Below, one piece after another: positions 23,707 to 33,533 of a stretch of DNA of 40,421 bases. The stretch's first letter is position 1, and every line of letters begins with the position of its first letter. The position numbers were made by a program, and so were the translations under genes. The notes beneath the pieces were generated by a model, which worked only from the letters and a program-made list of their open reading frames with translations, did no database searches and was not told the DNA's origin. Where the stretch lies: the NCBI GenBank assembly GCA_964390645.1, contig CAYMLL010000026.1, forward strand, positions 1 to 40,421, given 5' to 3'. The DNA comes from CAYMLL01 sp964390645. GTDB lineage: Bacteria; Planctomycetota; UBA8108.

Positions 23707-25728
23707 TCAGGGCTCGGGATAGCGGATCTCGAAGCTGTTGTACGAGCCCCGGGGCGGCTCCTTGCGGCGCTCGATCCTGTCGACCCGAGCGCGCCGAGGG
23801 CCCTTCCGCAGCGTCTCGATCAGGCTCTCGACGTCCTTCCTCGGTCCCTCGATCACCGCCTCGACGCGACCGTCGGGGAGATTGAGCACCCAGCCGGTGA
23901 GCTTCGCGGTGCGCGCCGCCCGTCTCGTGAAGGCGCGGAAGCCGACTCCCTGGACGCGCCCGCTGATGTGGACGTGCTCGCGTACGGTCGTGGTCAGGGG
24001 CTCGCCCGCGACGCGCCGTTTCCGGCGCAGGGCTCGACCGGGACGGGCGCCCGTGTGCCGGGAGCTCGAAAGGACGGCGACGCCGTTGACGAGGACGTGC
24101 ACGACGCCCTCGGGGTATCGGAACGGCTCGAGATAGGTGGCCCGGTCGATCACCGTCTTCTCGTCGAAGACGCAGATATCGGCGTGGAAGCCCGCGTTCA
24201 GCTGCCCGCGCTCCCGGAGGCCGGCCTTCGACGCGTTGAGCGAGGTCATCTTGCGCACGGCGTCCTCGAGCCGCAGCAGCCGCTTCTCACGCACGAGCTT
24301 CCCGAGGACACGCGGGAAGGTGCCGAAGTTGCGCGGGTGCGGCTTGCCGCGGCGCAGCGGGCCCTGGATCGCGTAGGCCGAGCCATCGGAGCCGATGGAG
24401 CACCACGGCCGCGCCAGGACGAGGTCGCGATCCGCCGCGGTGTGGTGAGCGTAGATCGTGCTGATCGAGCTCTTCTCCTCGAGCAGAAAGTCGAAGAGCT
24501 CGTCGAGCGCGCGATCCTCGGGCACCGACTGCAAGCCGGTCCTGGCCGCGATGATGCGGTCCATGGTCTGGCCCTCGAAGCGCTTGTTGGCATCGCCGAG
24601 ATCGGCGTTGACGAGCATGCGGCTCCAGTCGCCGCCGACCGCGAGGTAGTGGTTGTACCAGCCTTCGATGCCGGCGAGCACGTCCTTCTTGATCTTCGCG
24701 CGCTCTTCGGGAGAGCCCAGCCTCTCGCGCATCCTGTCGTCGCCACCCTCGTGCGCCCACGGCGGGATGATGCTCCCGAGCGCGTTGTTGCCTCGCGTGT
24801 AGGGATACACGTTCGATTGCACGTCGACGCCGCGCGCGCGAGCCGCCTCGATCAGAGCGATGACCTCGTCCATGCGCCCCCAGAGTCGCTGGTCGGCGAT
24901 CTTGATGTGGATGATGTCGACACGTACGTCGGCCCGCTCCCCGATCTCGATCGCCTCGCTGATCGCCTCGAGGACTCCGGTTCCCTCGTTGCGGATGTGC
25001 GACGAAAAGATGCCGCCGTGGACGGCGACCACCTTCGCGAGCTCGACGACGTCGTCGGTTCTCGACAGGAGGCCGGGTGTCTGCGCGAGCATGCACGAGA
25101 GCCCGAGGGCCCCGTCGTCGAGAGCCTGACGCAGAAGGCGCTTCATCTCGGTGAAGCGCTCGGGCGTCGGTCGCTCGAACGAGTCGCCCATGACGCATCG
25201 CCAGAGGTTGCCCATGCCGACGTAGCTCGCGACATTCGTCGAGATCCGGCGGTGCTCGAGGAGGTCGAAGTACTCGCCCAGCGTCGACCAGCTCTCGGTA
25301 TGGCCACCGAGCTTCATCGTCATGGGCGGGAGCTTGCCGGTGTAAGGGCCGCCTGAGCTTCGCTCTCCGAGAATCTCGGTGGTGACGCCCTGACGGATCT
25401 TGCTCTGAGCGTCACCGTCCTCGAGCAGCAGCCAGTCCGAGTGCGAGTGCATGTCGACGAAGCCGGGAGCGACGACGAGTCCGCGACAGTCGATCTCACG
25501 GCGTGCCTCGTGCGCGGGCAGACGACCGACGGCGGCGATGCGATCCGCGACGATGGCGACGTCGCCGTGCGTCCACGGGTTTCCGGTGCCGTCGACGATC
25601 TTGCCGCCACGCAGGACGATGTCGTAAGCGACGACTTCCGCCGCGATGCAGCGGCAGAAGTCCGCAACGGGGCTGACGAGGAGGCTGACGAGGACAACAC
25701 GGCAGACGACTCGGGGGAGGACGGTCAT
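23707..25728 (-). CDS. Exported D-aminoacylase-like amidohydrolase fused to a C-terminal acylphosphatase domain
   Basis: 673 residues from ATG 25728. A signal peptide lies near residues 1-31 (VVCRVVLVSLLVSPVAD). The amidohydrolase (about 35-570) belongs to the N-acyl-D-amino-acid deacylase group: GFVDMHSHSD (metal His94, His96), SSHIRNEG, VDIIHIKIAD, YAHHTAADRD and CSIGSDGSAY. It ends with the usual RHTGARPGRALRR. Directly in frame follows a complete acylphosphatase (582-673): GRVQGVGFR with catalytic Arg598 and GWVLNLPDG with Asn616. There is no stop and no ATG, GTG or TTG start between them, so a real fusion is likely. Acylphosphatases hydrolyse carboxyl-phosphate bonds and are normally free cytosolic proteins of about 90 residues, so an exported fused copy is odd. 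Upstream ATGs to 25959 lack family similarity. Confidence 0.88.
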   Translation of the reverse strand: MTVLPRVVCRVVLVSLLVSPVADFCRCIAAEVVAYDIVLRGGKIVDGTGNPWTHGDVAIVADRIAAVGRLPAHEARREIDCRGLVVAPGFVDMHSHSDWLLLEDGDAQSKIRQGVTTEILGERSSGGPYTGKLPPMTMKLGGHTESWSTLGEYFDLLEHRRISTNVASYVGMGNLWRCVMGDSFERPTPERFTEMKRLLRQALDDGALGLSCMLAQTPGLLSRTDDVVELAKVVAVHGGIFSSHIRNEGTGVLEAISEAIEIGERADVRVDIIHIKIADQRLWGRMDEVIALIEAARARGVDVQSNVYPYTRGNNALGSIIPPWAHEGGDDRMRERLGSPEERAKIKKDVLAGIEGWYNHYLAVGGDWSRMLVNADLGDANKRFEGQTMDRIIAARTGLQSVPEDRALDELFDFLLEEKSSISTIYAHHTAADRDLVLARPWCSIGSDGSAYAIQGPLRRGKPHPRNFGTFPRVLGKLVREKRLLRLEDAVRKMTSLNASKAGLRERGQLNAGFHADICVFDEKTVIDRATYLEPFRYPEGVVHVLVNGVAVLSSSRHTGARPGRALRRKRRVAGEPLTTTVREHVHISGRVQGVGFRAFTRRAARTAKLTGWVLNLPDGRVEAVIEGPRKDVESLIETLRKGPRRARVDRIERRKEPPRGSYNSFEIRYPEP

Positions 25729-25885
25729 GGAGCGCTCCGTGGTGGCTGGCCCGTGGACGAGGGACGAGATCGAAAATTTCCCCCGTTCTACCCGGTTCCG
25801 GCCGCGAGCGCCCGCCGTAGATGCGGGAGCGTCGCCGGAGTATGCTGCGGAGACTCCCCGACCGTCCCGTATCCGGAGCCACGCC

Positions 25886-27928
25886 ATGCGACCACGGATC
25901 GCGCTCGTCGCGACGCTCGTCATCCTCGCCGCTTCGGGTGCCGCGCAGGAGTACGGCAAGGCCGATCGTGGCCAGCCCGGTGACGAGATGATCCAGGCGT
26001 TTCTCGCCCGGGAGGCCGAGCGAATTCACGCGACCTTCCTCGACGGCGTGAAGACCGCGCAGGAGCTGGAGAGCAAGCGCCGTGGCAAGGTCGGCGGCGA
26101 CGGGCGAGCGCACGGTGGATGGCGTGGCGAGCTGCGCGAGATGTTGAGCCTGCCGGAGGTCGACTCCTCCTCGCCTCTCCATGTGGCCGTCACCGGCCGG
26201 CGTGTTCGCGGCGGCGTCGTCGTCGAGAACCTGCACTACCAGAGCCTGCCGGGTCTCTACGTGACCGCCAACCTCTACCGTCCGCAGGAGCCCCTGGAGG
26301 GGCAGAGGCTGCCCGCGGTGCTCTACGTCTGCGGCCACGCGTCGAGGGGGCGCAACGGCAACAAGACCGCGTATCAGTCGCACGGTCTGTGGTTCGCCCG
26401 GCACGGCTACGTCTGCCTGATGCTCGACTCGCTGCAGCTGGGCGAGATCGGCGGGACGCACCACGGTACCTACCGGGAGAATCGCTGGTGGTGGCATTCG
26501 GCCGGGTACACGCCGGCGGGAGTCGAGTGCCTCAACGGCATGCGCGGCATCGATCTGCTGATCGCCCGGGCGGACGTCGATCCGGAGCGCATCGCCGTCA
26601 CCGGCATCAGCGGTGGGGGCGCGGCGACGATCTGGATCGCCGCGGCGGACGAGCGCGTCGCCTGCGCGGCGGCGGTGAGCGGCATGGCCGACCTGCCGTC
26701 GTACGTCGGCAACCGGGTCATCAACGGTCACTGCGACTGCATGTTCCTCTACAACAGCCGGCGCTGGCCCTGGGCGCGTATCGCGGCGATGATCGCTCCG
26801 CGTCCGCTGCTCTTCGTCAACAGCGACGCCGACCCGATCTTCCCGATGGACGCCAACGACCGAGTCATCCAGCGGCTCGAGCGTGTCTGGAGCCTCTTCG
26901 GTGCCGGCGACAGGATCGACGCGGTCGTCAGCATCGGCGGTCACGCTTACCGCGAGGACATCCGCCGGGCGGTCTACCGTTTCCTGAACACGCACCTGAA
27001 GAGCGATCCCCGGGAGATCGACGACAGCGAGGTCGACCTCGTCGTGCGCGAGGGCGGGAAGTACCACCACCCGGTTCCTCCCGAGGAGCTGCGGGCGTTT
27101 CCGACGGACGACGACCTGCCGCAGGACCGGATCAACGCGTCGATCGACCGTGTTCTGGCGCCGCGAGGCAGGCGCCCGGATCTCGAGGCGCACGGGCATG
27201 ACGTCTGGCGAAGGGTGATCCGGAACGTGGTCCTGGAGTGTCTTCCGCAGCCGGGTCGCTCGCTTCCGGAAGCTGCCGGCGAGCTGGTGCGAGACGGTGA
27301 CACGATCTGGCTCGAGTCCGAGAAGGGCATCCGCTATACGATCGAGCGCGTCGTTCCTGGCATGGCGGACGACGCCTCGGCGCTGCTGGTCGTCGTCGGT
27401 CGCGAGGCCGAGGAGGCGACGCTCGACGTCTGGCGCGAGGAGTCTCGTCGTCGGGGGCGCTCTGTCTGGGTCTGCCGGCCGCGCGGCGTCGGTCCGACGC
27501 GATGGACCCGTCGCAACCCGCCCAACTACGTCGAGCGCAGTCACCTGCTCCTGGGAAGGACGGTCGACGGAGACCGGGTGACGGATGTTGTCGCGGCCGC
27601 GCGGTACCTGCGCTCCACGCACGGAGTCCGCAAGCTGGCCGTCGGCGGCTCCGGCGCCGGCGGCATCATCGCCGCGTACGCGGCGATCTGCGACGAGGCT
27701 GTCGTGGAAGCTCACCTGCGGGACGTTCCCGCGACACACCTGGACGCTCGCAGTCCGCAGTTCCTCGGCGTCCTGCGCCGGGCCGACCTGCCATGGGTCC
27801 TCGGCGCTCTGGCGCCCCGGCCCCTCGTCATCGAGGGGCTCGCCGCCGCCGCTGTCCGGACCGTGGAGGCTGCCTTCGAGACCGCGGAGGCCCGCGACAG
27901 GCTGCGAGTTCTACCGCTTCAGAAGTGA
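25886..27928 (+). CDS. Secreted alpha/beta hydrolase (acetylxylan-esterase / dipeptidyl-peptidase-like), two-domain
   Basis: 680 residues with a signal peptide (RIALVATLVILAASGAAQ). The first alpha/beta fold has the nucleophile elbow GISGGG (Ser242), an acid in NSDADPIFP (Asp314 or Asp316) and the histidine in GGHAYRED (His353), a complete triad. An intervening segment is rich in charged residues. The C-terminal half has a second hydrolase-like fold with GGSGAGG (about 590), APRPLVIEG and no obvious His; it is probably degenerate. Such proteins are common in planctomycete glycan-degradation loci and are often called acetylxylan esterases, but substrate is unproven. ATG 25886 was chosen for the signal peptide. 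It is divergent from the amidohydrolase gene and starts a run of plus-strand secreted enzymes. Confidence 0.85.
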   Translation: MRPRIALVATLVILAASGAAQEYGKADRGQPGDEMIQAFLAREAERIHATFLDGVKTAQELESKRRGKVGGDGRAHGGWRGELREMLSLPEVDSSSPLHVAVTGRRVRGGVVVENLHYQSLPGLYVTANLYRPQEPLEGQRLPAVLYVCGHASRGRNGNKTAYQSHGLWFARHGYVCLMLDSLQLGEIGGTHHGTYRENRWWWHSAGYTPAGVECLNGMRGIDLLIARADVDPERIAVTGISGGGAATIWIAAADERVACAAAVSGMADLPSYVGNRVINGHCDCMFLYNSRRWPWARIAAMIAPRPLLFVNSDADPIFPMDANDRVIQRLERVWSLFGAGDRIDAVVSIGGHAYREDIRRAVYRFLNTHLKSDPREIDDSEVDLVVREGGKYHHPVPPEELRAFPTDDDLPQDRINASIDRVLAPRGRRPDLEAHGHDVWRRVIRNVVLECLPQPGRSLPEAAGELVRDGDTIWLESEKGIRYTIERVVPGMADDASALLVVVGREAEEATLDVWREESRRRGRSVWVCRPRGVGPTRWTRRNPPNYVERSHLLLGRTVDGDRVTDVVAAARYLRSTHGVRKLAVGGSGAGGIIAAYAAICDEAVVEAHLRDVPATHLDARSPQFLGVLRRADLPWVLGALAPRPLVIEGLAAAAVRTVEAAFETAEARDRLRVLPLQK

Positions 27929-27957
27929 CCCGGAACGAGGCTGGAGGCCCTGACCGA

Positions 27958-28887
27958 ATGACACGTACGACCCTGCTCTCGACGATCGTCTCGTGGATCC
28001 TCTGCGGGTGCGTGTCGACCGTCACCCGCGACGTCCCGCTCGACCTGGGCCCGGCGCCTCCCGACGACGGCAAGCTCCGCATCATCGCGTTCGGCGCTCA
28101 CCCGGACGACTGCGAGATCAAGGTCGGCGGCGCCGGCGCCAGGTGGGCTGCCGCCGGGCATCACGTGAAGCTGGTGTCGCTGACGAACGGTGACATCGGC
28201 CACTGGCGGACGTCCGGCCCCGAGCTTGCCGCGCGACGACACGTGGAGGTCCAGGAGGCGGCGAAGCTGCTCGGTGTGACGACGCAGGTGCTGCCGATTC
28301 ACGACGGTGAGCTGCTGCCGACGCTCGAGGTGCGTCGGGCGGTGGTGCGGCTCATCCGTCACTGGAACGCGGACGTCGTCCTCAGCCATCGGCCGAACGA
28401 CTACCACCCGGACCATCGCTACACGGGAGTCCTCGTCCAGGACGCGGCGTACATGGTGACCGTGCCATTCTTCTGCCCCGACACGCCCCACCTGACGACG
28501 AATCCGGCGTTCATGTACTACGCCGATCGCTTCGAGGAGCCGCTGCCGTTTCTCCCGGACGTCGTCGTGTCGATCGACGACGTCGTCGAGAGGAAGCTCG
28601 ACGCCCTCGGCGTGATGGTCTCGCAGTTCTTCGAGGGTGGCGCGAACGGTCACGCGGGGCTCCTTCCGGACGACGAGGCCGGGGTCGCCAGGCGCGAGAA
28701 GGAGGTGCGCGACCGGTTCTCCGCCTGGTTCGCGTCCACCGCGGAGAAGTTCCGGGAAGACCTCGTCGACCGGCTCGGCGAGGAGGAGGCCGCGAAGGTG
28801 AAGCACGCCGAGGCGTTCGCGTACTGCGAGTACGGCCGGCGGCCGACGGACGAGGAGACGGAGAGGATCTTCTCCTTCGAGCCGTGA
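27958..28887 (+). CDS. PIG-L (LmbE) family deacetylase, probable lipoprotein
   Basis: 309 residues. The zinc-site motif AHPDD is at 47-51 and HPDHR at 150-154, both typical of PIG-L/LmbE enzymes that remove acetyl groups from N-acetylglucosamine-like substrates. The leader MTRTTLLSTIVSWILCGC ends in a lipobox-like LCGC, so Cys18 may be lipidated. The start ATG 27958 has GGAGG upstream and follows the hydrolase stop by 29 bases, which suggests an operon. PIG-L proteins near sulfatases and esterases fit a role in trimming polysaccharide substituents, an inference from context. Confidence 0.9.
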   Translation: MTRTTLLSTIVSWILCGCVSTVTRDVPLDLGPAPPDDGKLRIIAFGAHPDDCEIKVGGAGARWAAAGHHVKLVSLTNGDIGHWRTSGPELAARRHVEVQEAAKLLGVTTQVLPIHDGELLPTLEVRRAVVRLIRHWNADVVLSHRPNDYHPDHRYTGVLVQDAAYMVTVPFFCPDTPHLTTNPAFMYYADRFEEPLPFLPDVVVSIDDVVERKLDALGVMVSQFFEGGANGHAGLLPDDEAGVARREKEVRDRFSAWFASTAEKFREDLVDRLGEEEAAKVKHAEAFAYCEYGRRPTDEETERIFSFEP

Positions 28888-28966
28888 CCGAGGTCGGCCT
28901 CGAATCGCGTCGTCAAACGCGACAGGCTGAGCGACAAATTTCACCCGAACGGGAGGGTTCCGGATC

Positions 28967-31900
28967 ATGCGCGCCCATCGACTGGCCTGCTTCCTGCTGC
29001 CGCTCACATTTGTCGTCGGCTTCGTTCGGGCGCGCCCGGTGGACGCGGCGCCGGGCGCGGGCGCCCCCCACCGCCGGGGGCGGGGCGCGGCGGGGCGGCT
29101 GGGTCGGGGGGCGCCCGGGGGCCGCGGCGCGGGGCGCGCGAGCCCTCATCGACGCTGTCGGGCTCGAGCGTGGTCTCATCGTCCTGGTGGGCGAAGGGCA
29201 CGGTGAGCTCGCCAGGGATCTGGCGCAGCAGACCGAGTGGACGGTCTACGTAGAGACTCCCGGCTCGAAGGACGCGTCGAGCGCTCGTCGTCTTCTCGAC
29301 CGGGCGGGCCTGCTCGGCGCACGGGTTCTCGTCGATCAGAGCCCGCTGGCTCGTCTCGATCTGGCCGGGAGCCTCGCCGACGCGCTTGTCCTCGCCGACG
29401 GGATCGCGCTGACCGATGCTACCAGGCTGGAGGCGATGCGAGTGCTGCGACCCGGGGGCAAGCTGATCGCGAAGGGAGAGACGTTCGTCAGGCCCCGGCC
29501 GCAGGGCGCCGGCGACTGGTCGCATCCTTACCACGGCCCCGACAACAACCCGCTCGCGACCGACCGTCTCGCGCGTGCGCCCTACATGACGCGGTTTCTC
29601 GCGACACCGTGGTACGGTCCGATGCCGGAGGTCACCGTCATCAGCGGCGGGCGGATGTTCAAGGCCTTCGGGTACATCGCGTTCAAGGAACGCGAGTGGG
29701 ACATGCTCAACAAGCTGGTCGCGATCAACGCGTACAACGGCATCGAGCTCTGGCGTCGCGAGCTGACACCCGGATTCATGGTGCACCGCAACACCATCAT
29801 CGCAACGCCGGACCGGCTCTACCTCGGCGACAACGACGCGTGCCGGGTGATCGACGCGGCGAGCGGCGAGGTCGTCGACCGCATCGTCGTCGACGCAAAG
29901 GACGGTGGCCCGTGCTGGAAGTGGATGGCGCTTCGAGACGACTCCCTCATCGCGCTCCTCGGCGAGCGTGAGCCGCTCGAGGAGGTGCTGCGCGGCACGC
30001 GCCGGGGCTCCGGCTGGCCGTGGGGTGGACTCGGCAAGGGCTACGCGAAGAAGGACTACCACTGGGGACACGGCCGGACGATCGTCGCGCTCGACCCGAA
30101 GACGAAGAAGGAGCGCTGGCGATACGTCTCGGACGAGCCGCTGGACAGCCGCGCTTTCTGCATGAACCGGGACCGGCTCTTCATCTACAGCCACCGCAAG
30201 TTTGTCGAGGCGATCCGTCTCGACACGGGCGAGCGTCTCTGGAGGTCGCAGAACCCGGAGCTCCTCGCAGCGATCGGCGAGCACGATCGTGCGCAGACGT
30301 GGAAGCGTGGCTACGCGAGCCAGACCTACGCCAAATGCAGTGAAGACGTCGTCTTCTTCGCCGGTCCGCAGCGCCGCAAGATCGTCGCGTTCTCCGCGAA
30401 GGACGGCTATCTGCTCTGGACCTACCCGAAGGGCAACTACCAGCTCGTCCTCAAGGACGGCGCGCTCTACGCGATGGGCAAGACGAGCGACAGCAAGAAG
30501 CTCGACCCGCGTACCGGACGGGTGATCGCCGACATCGACTGCCTGCGCGGCAACTGCACTCGGGCGACCGGGACGGCCGACAGCATCTTCGCGCGTGGCG
30601 ACCAGCACGGCGGGACCCTGCGGCTGGACGTCGACGGCGACGTCTCGTCGCGATTGCCGGCGATGCGCCCCGCGTGCCAGGACGGGGTCATCGCGGCGAA
30701 CGGTCTCCTCTACTGGGGCCCCTGGATGTGCGACTGTAACCACTCGCTCACCGGAATCGTCTCGCTCGGATCCGCGGGCGAGTTCGAGTTCGGACGCGAG
30801 GCCGACGAGGGGACGCGACTCGAGAGGCTCGACGACGGCGCGTCGATCTCGAATCCTCTCGAGGTCGACGATCGCGACTGGCCGACCTATCGCGCGAACC
30901 GGCAACGATCTGCGGTGACGTCCTCGGTGGTCACCGAGAAGCCGCGGCTCCTCTGGCAGCTGCAGACTCCCACCGGGGCGCGGCTCACCGCGCCGGTCGT
31001 CGCGGGCGGGCTCGTCTTCGTCGGCGGGGATGACGGGGCGGTGCGCTCCTACGACGTCCGGGCAGGCGACCCGGTGTGGTGGGGGTACACCGGCGGTCGG
31101 ATCTTCTATCCGCCGACGGTCGCTGAAGGTCGCGTCCTCGTCGGATCGGGCGACGGTCGTGCGTACGCCTTCGACGCTCGCGGCGGCCGGCCCCTGTGGA
31201 GGTTTCGCGCGGCGCCCCGGGAGCGCAAGATCCCGGTCTACGGTCACCTGACGTCGACGTGGCCGGTCGCCAGCGGTATCGCCGTCCGGGAGGGCGTCGC
31301 GTACCTCGCCGCGGGCATCGCCAGCCACGACGGCACGCACGTCTACGCGCTCGACGCCGCCAGCGGCAGGATCCGCTGGCAGAACAACGATTCGGGCCGG
31401 CTCATGGGCGACGAGAAGGTCTGTGGTGTCAGCGTCCAGGGACACCTGCTGCTCGACGGGGACCGGCTCTACCTCGCGGGCGGCAATGTCGTCTCTCCGG
31501 GTGTCTTCGACGTCGGCACGGGCCGCTGTCTGAACACGCTCGAGGACGAGTGGCAGAAGGCGCCGCGCGGCAGCGAGCTCTTTCTGTCGGGAGGCCAGGT
31601 GGCTGTCGTCGACAAGCAGCTCTACTCGCCGCGTGACTACATCCCGTCGCGCTACTTCGCGAAGTACCTGGTGCAGGCGGGCGAGGGAGACATCTCGATT
31701 CAGGGGAGCGACAAGCTCGTCGCTCGCGTCTCGGCGCGCAAGGACGCCAAGGGGCGTCCGCGCGTGATCTGGAAGGACGATCGCTTCGTCCAGACTTCGG
31801 CCGTCGTCCTCGCGAAGAACGCGGTCCTCGTTCTCGGCCAGTCGAAGTCCGACCCGGCCGGCGACTCCCTCGAGCCGGTTCTCGTCGGGCTGCATCCGGA

Positions 31901-32027
31901 CACCGGTCGCGAGGTCTTCCAGCGGCGCCTGCCCGCGCCGGCGGTGTCGTGGGGACTGGCCGTCGACCGCGACGGCCGCATGATCGTCACCCTCATCGAC
32001 GGGAGAGTGCTTTGCTTCGCAGGCTGA
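28967..32027 (+). CDS. Secreted PQQ-like beta-propeller with an N-terminal methyltransferase-like domain, frame broken near 29041-29140
   Basis: The true start is ATG 28967, behind GGGAGGG, with a signal peptide (MRAHRLACFLLPLTFVVGF). That frame dies in a G/C low-complexity patch. The rest is read in another frame from about 29140 to the stop at 32027. The second part begins ALIDAVGLERGLIVLVGEGH, a Rossmann-like strand and glycine loop, and VLRPGGKLIAKGE, both methyltransferase-like. A long PQQ-type beta-propeller follows: WSHPYHGPDNNP, ALDPKTKKERWRYVSDE, WGPWMCDCNHSLTG, SYDVRAGDPVWW and YALDAASGRIRW. The break is most likely a sequence error, so one gene of about 1000 residues is expected. 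The methyltransferase-like part is exported, so it may not be enzymatic. Its stop overlaps the sulfatase ATG. Confidence 0.82.
29041..29140. other. G/C low-complexity patch, likely sequence error
   Basis: Almost only G and C, with many short homopolymers and no A or T over long stretches, unlike the flanks. It separates a signal peptide in one frame from the mature domain in another. Similar in character to the poly-C/N tract at 7346-7408. Confidence 0.75.
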
Positions 32028-33478
32028 TGCCTCTTGCTCCGGCCATCGTCGTCGGGATCTTCGTGGGCTCGTCGTTCGCCCCGCGGTGCCTCGCTCTGCA
32101 GGCCGGTGATGCGGAGCCTTCGCGGCCGAACATCATCTTCTTCCTCATCGACGACATGGGCTGGACGGATCTCGGCTGCTTCGGCAGCAGCTACTACGAG
32201 ACTCCGAACATCGACCGCCTTTGCGCGTCGGGTATGAAGTTCACGAGCGCCTACACTTGCGGTCCGAACTGTGCGCCGACACGAGCCTGTCTGATGAGCG
32301 GGCAGTACTCGCCGCGTCACGGCATCTACACGGTTGGCAGCGGCGCCCGTGGTCGAGCGAAGCTCCGGCGTCTGGAGCCGGTGAAGAATCGTACGACGCT
32401 CGACCCGTCAGTCGTCACGCTCGCGGAGTCGTTGAAGACGCGTGGCTACGCGACGGCACACGCGGGAAAGTGGCACCTCGGAGCGCCGCCGGCGGCCGGT
32501 CCGAGGGCACAGGGCTTCGACGTCAACATCGGCGGGGGCCACCGCGGACATCCGCCGAGCTACTTCAGCCCCTACCGGAACCCGGAGCTCGCGGACGGGC
32601 CGAAGGGCGAGTATCTGACGGATCGTCTGACCGACGAGGCGCTGACGTTCATCGATGGCGTCGGCAAGAAGCCGTTCTTCCTCCACTTCGCGCACTACGC
32701 GGTGCACACGCCGATCCAGGCGAAGGAGTCGATTACGAGGAAGTACGCCGGGAAGCCGCCGGTCAGGGGCCACGGCGACGCGAAGTACGCTGCGATGATC
32801 GAGAGCGTCGACGAGAGCGTCGGTCGTGTCAGGGAGAAGCTCGAGAGCGCGGGACTGACGGGCTCGACGGTCCTCATCTTCAGCTCGGACAATGGCGGGC
32901 TCGGGGGCTACGGTCGCATGAAGATCGGCGCTCGTGACGTGACGGACAACGCGCCGCTGCGAGGAGGCAAGGGCATGCTCTACGAGGGCGGGGTGCGCGT
33001 GCCTCTCTTCGTCAGCTGGCCGGGTGTGACACGTCCGGGAAGCACCTGTGCCGTGCCGGTCACCAGCGTCGACTTCTATCCGACGCTCTGCGAGATCGCC
33101 GGCGCTGCGCTGCCGGGCTCGCAGAGTCGTGACGGGGTGAGCTTCACGTCGCTTCTGCGTGGCGGCGGCGAGGGACGGCTGTCGCGCGATGCGATCTACT
33201 GGCATTTCCCCGGCTACCTGCAGGGGAACGTGAGGCGTGGCACGTGGCGCACGACACCGGCCGGCGCCGTGCGACTCGGGGACTTCAAGCTCATCGAGTT
33301 CTTCGAGGACGGCAGGCTCGAGCTCTACGACCTCGGGAGCGACATCGGCGAGAGTCGGAACCTGGCGTCGTCGATGCCGGCGAAGGCGAAGGAGCTCCAC
33401 TCGCGCCTGAGGTCGTGGAGACGGGCGGTGAACGCGCCGATGCCGGGTCCGAAGGCGGCGCTGCGGGAGCGGCGGTAG
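32027..33478 (+). CDS. Secreted sulfatase (formylglycine-dependent arylsulfatase family)
   Basis: 483 residues. A hydrophobic leader (APAIVVGIFVGSSFAPRCLA) directs export. FFLIDDMGWTDLGCFGSS holds the metal-binding aspartates. The maturation motif is CAPTR with Cys82, which becomes formylglycine, the C-x-P-x-R type. HAGKWHLG, FLHFAHYAVHTP and FSSDNGG follow in the usual order. It removes sulfate esters, probably from polysaccharides. ATG 32027 overlaps the TGA of the propeller gene; TTG 32012, seven bases after GGGAG, is an alternative start adding five residues. The C-terminal part (DFKLIEFFEDGRLELYDL) is complete. It is the last gene of the plus-strand secreted-enzyme run. No sulfatase-maturase gene is in the window. 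Confidence 0.95.
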   Translation: MPLAPAIVVGIFVGSSFAPRCLALQAGDAEPSRPNIIFFLIDDMGWTDLGCFGSSYYETPNIDRLCASGMKFTSAYTCGPNCAPTRACLMSGQYSPRHGIYTVGSGARGRAKLRRLEPVKNRTTLDPSVVTLAESLKTRGYATAHAGKWHLGAPPAAGPRAQGFDVNIGGGHRGHPPSYFSPYRNPELADGPKGEYLTDRLTDEALTFIDGVGKKPFFLHFAHYAVHTPIQAKESITRKYAGKPPVRGHGDAKYAAMIESVDESVGRVREKLESAGLTGSTVLIFSSDNGGLGGYGRMKIGARDVTDNAPLRGGKGMLYEGGVRVPLFVSWPGVTRPGSTCAVPVTSVDFYPTLCEIAGAALPGSQSRDGVSFTSLLRGGGEGRLSRDAIYWHFPGYLQGNVRRGTWRTTPAGAVRLGDFKLIEFFEDGRLELYDLGSDIGESRNLASSMPAKAKELHSRLRSWRRAVNAPMPGPKAALRERR

Positions 33479-33507
33479 GCGCGGTGTGAGGCGAGGCGGC
33501 TTCGATC

Positions 33508-33533
33508 GCGGCACCGCCACGCGGCACCGCCAC
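33508..33533. repeat. Two tandem 13-bp repeats between convergent stops
   Basis: GCGGCACCGCCAC is repeated exactly at 33508-33520 and 33521-33533. Each copy contains a tiny GCGG-CA-CCGC inverted repeat. It lies between the sulfatase and the HlyD-type gene and might help end transcription. Confidence 0.7.

Noticed and set aside
28884..29140. N-terminal extension of the propeller protein in the 28884 frame
   Set aside because: It has no signal peptide or family similarity; the ribosome site and signal peptide at 28967 are in another frame.
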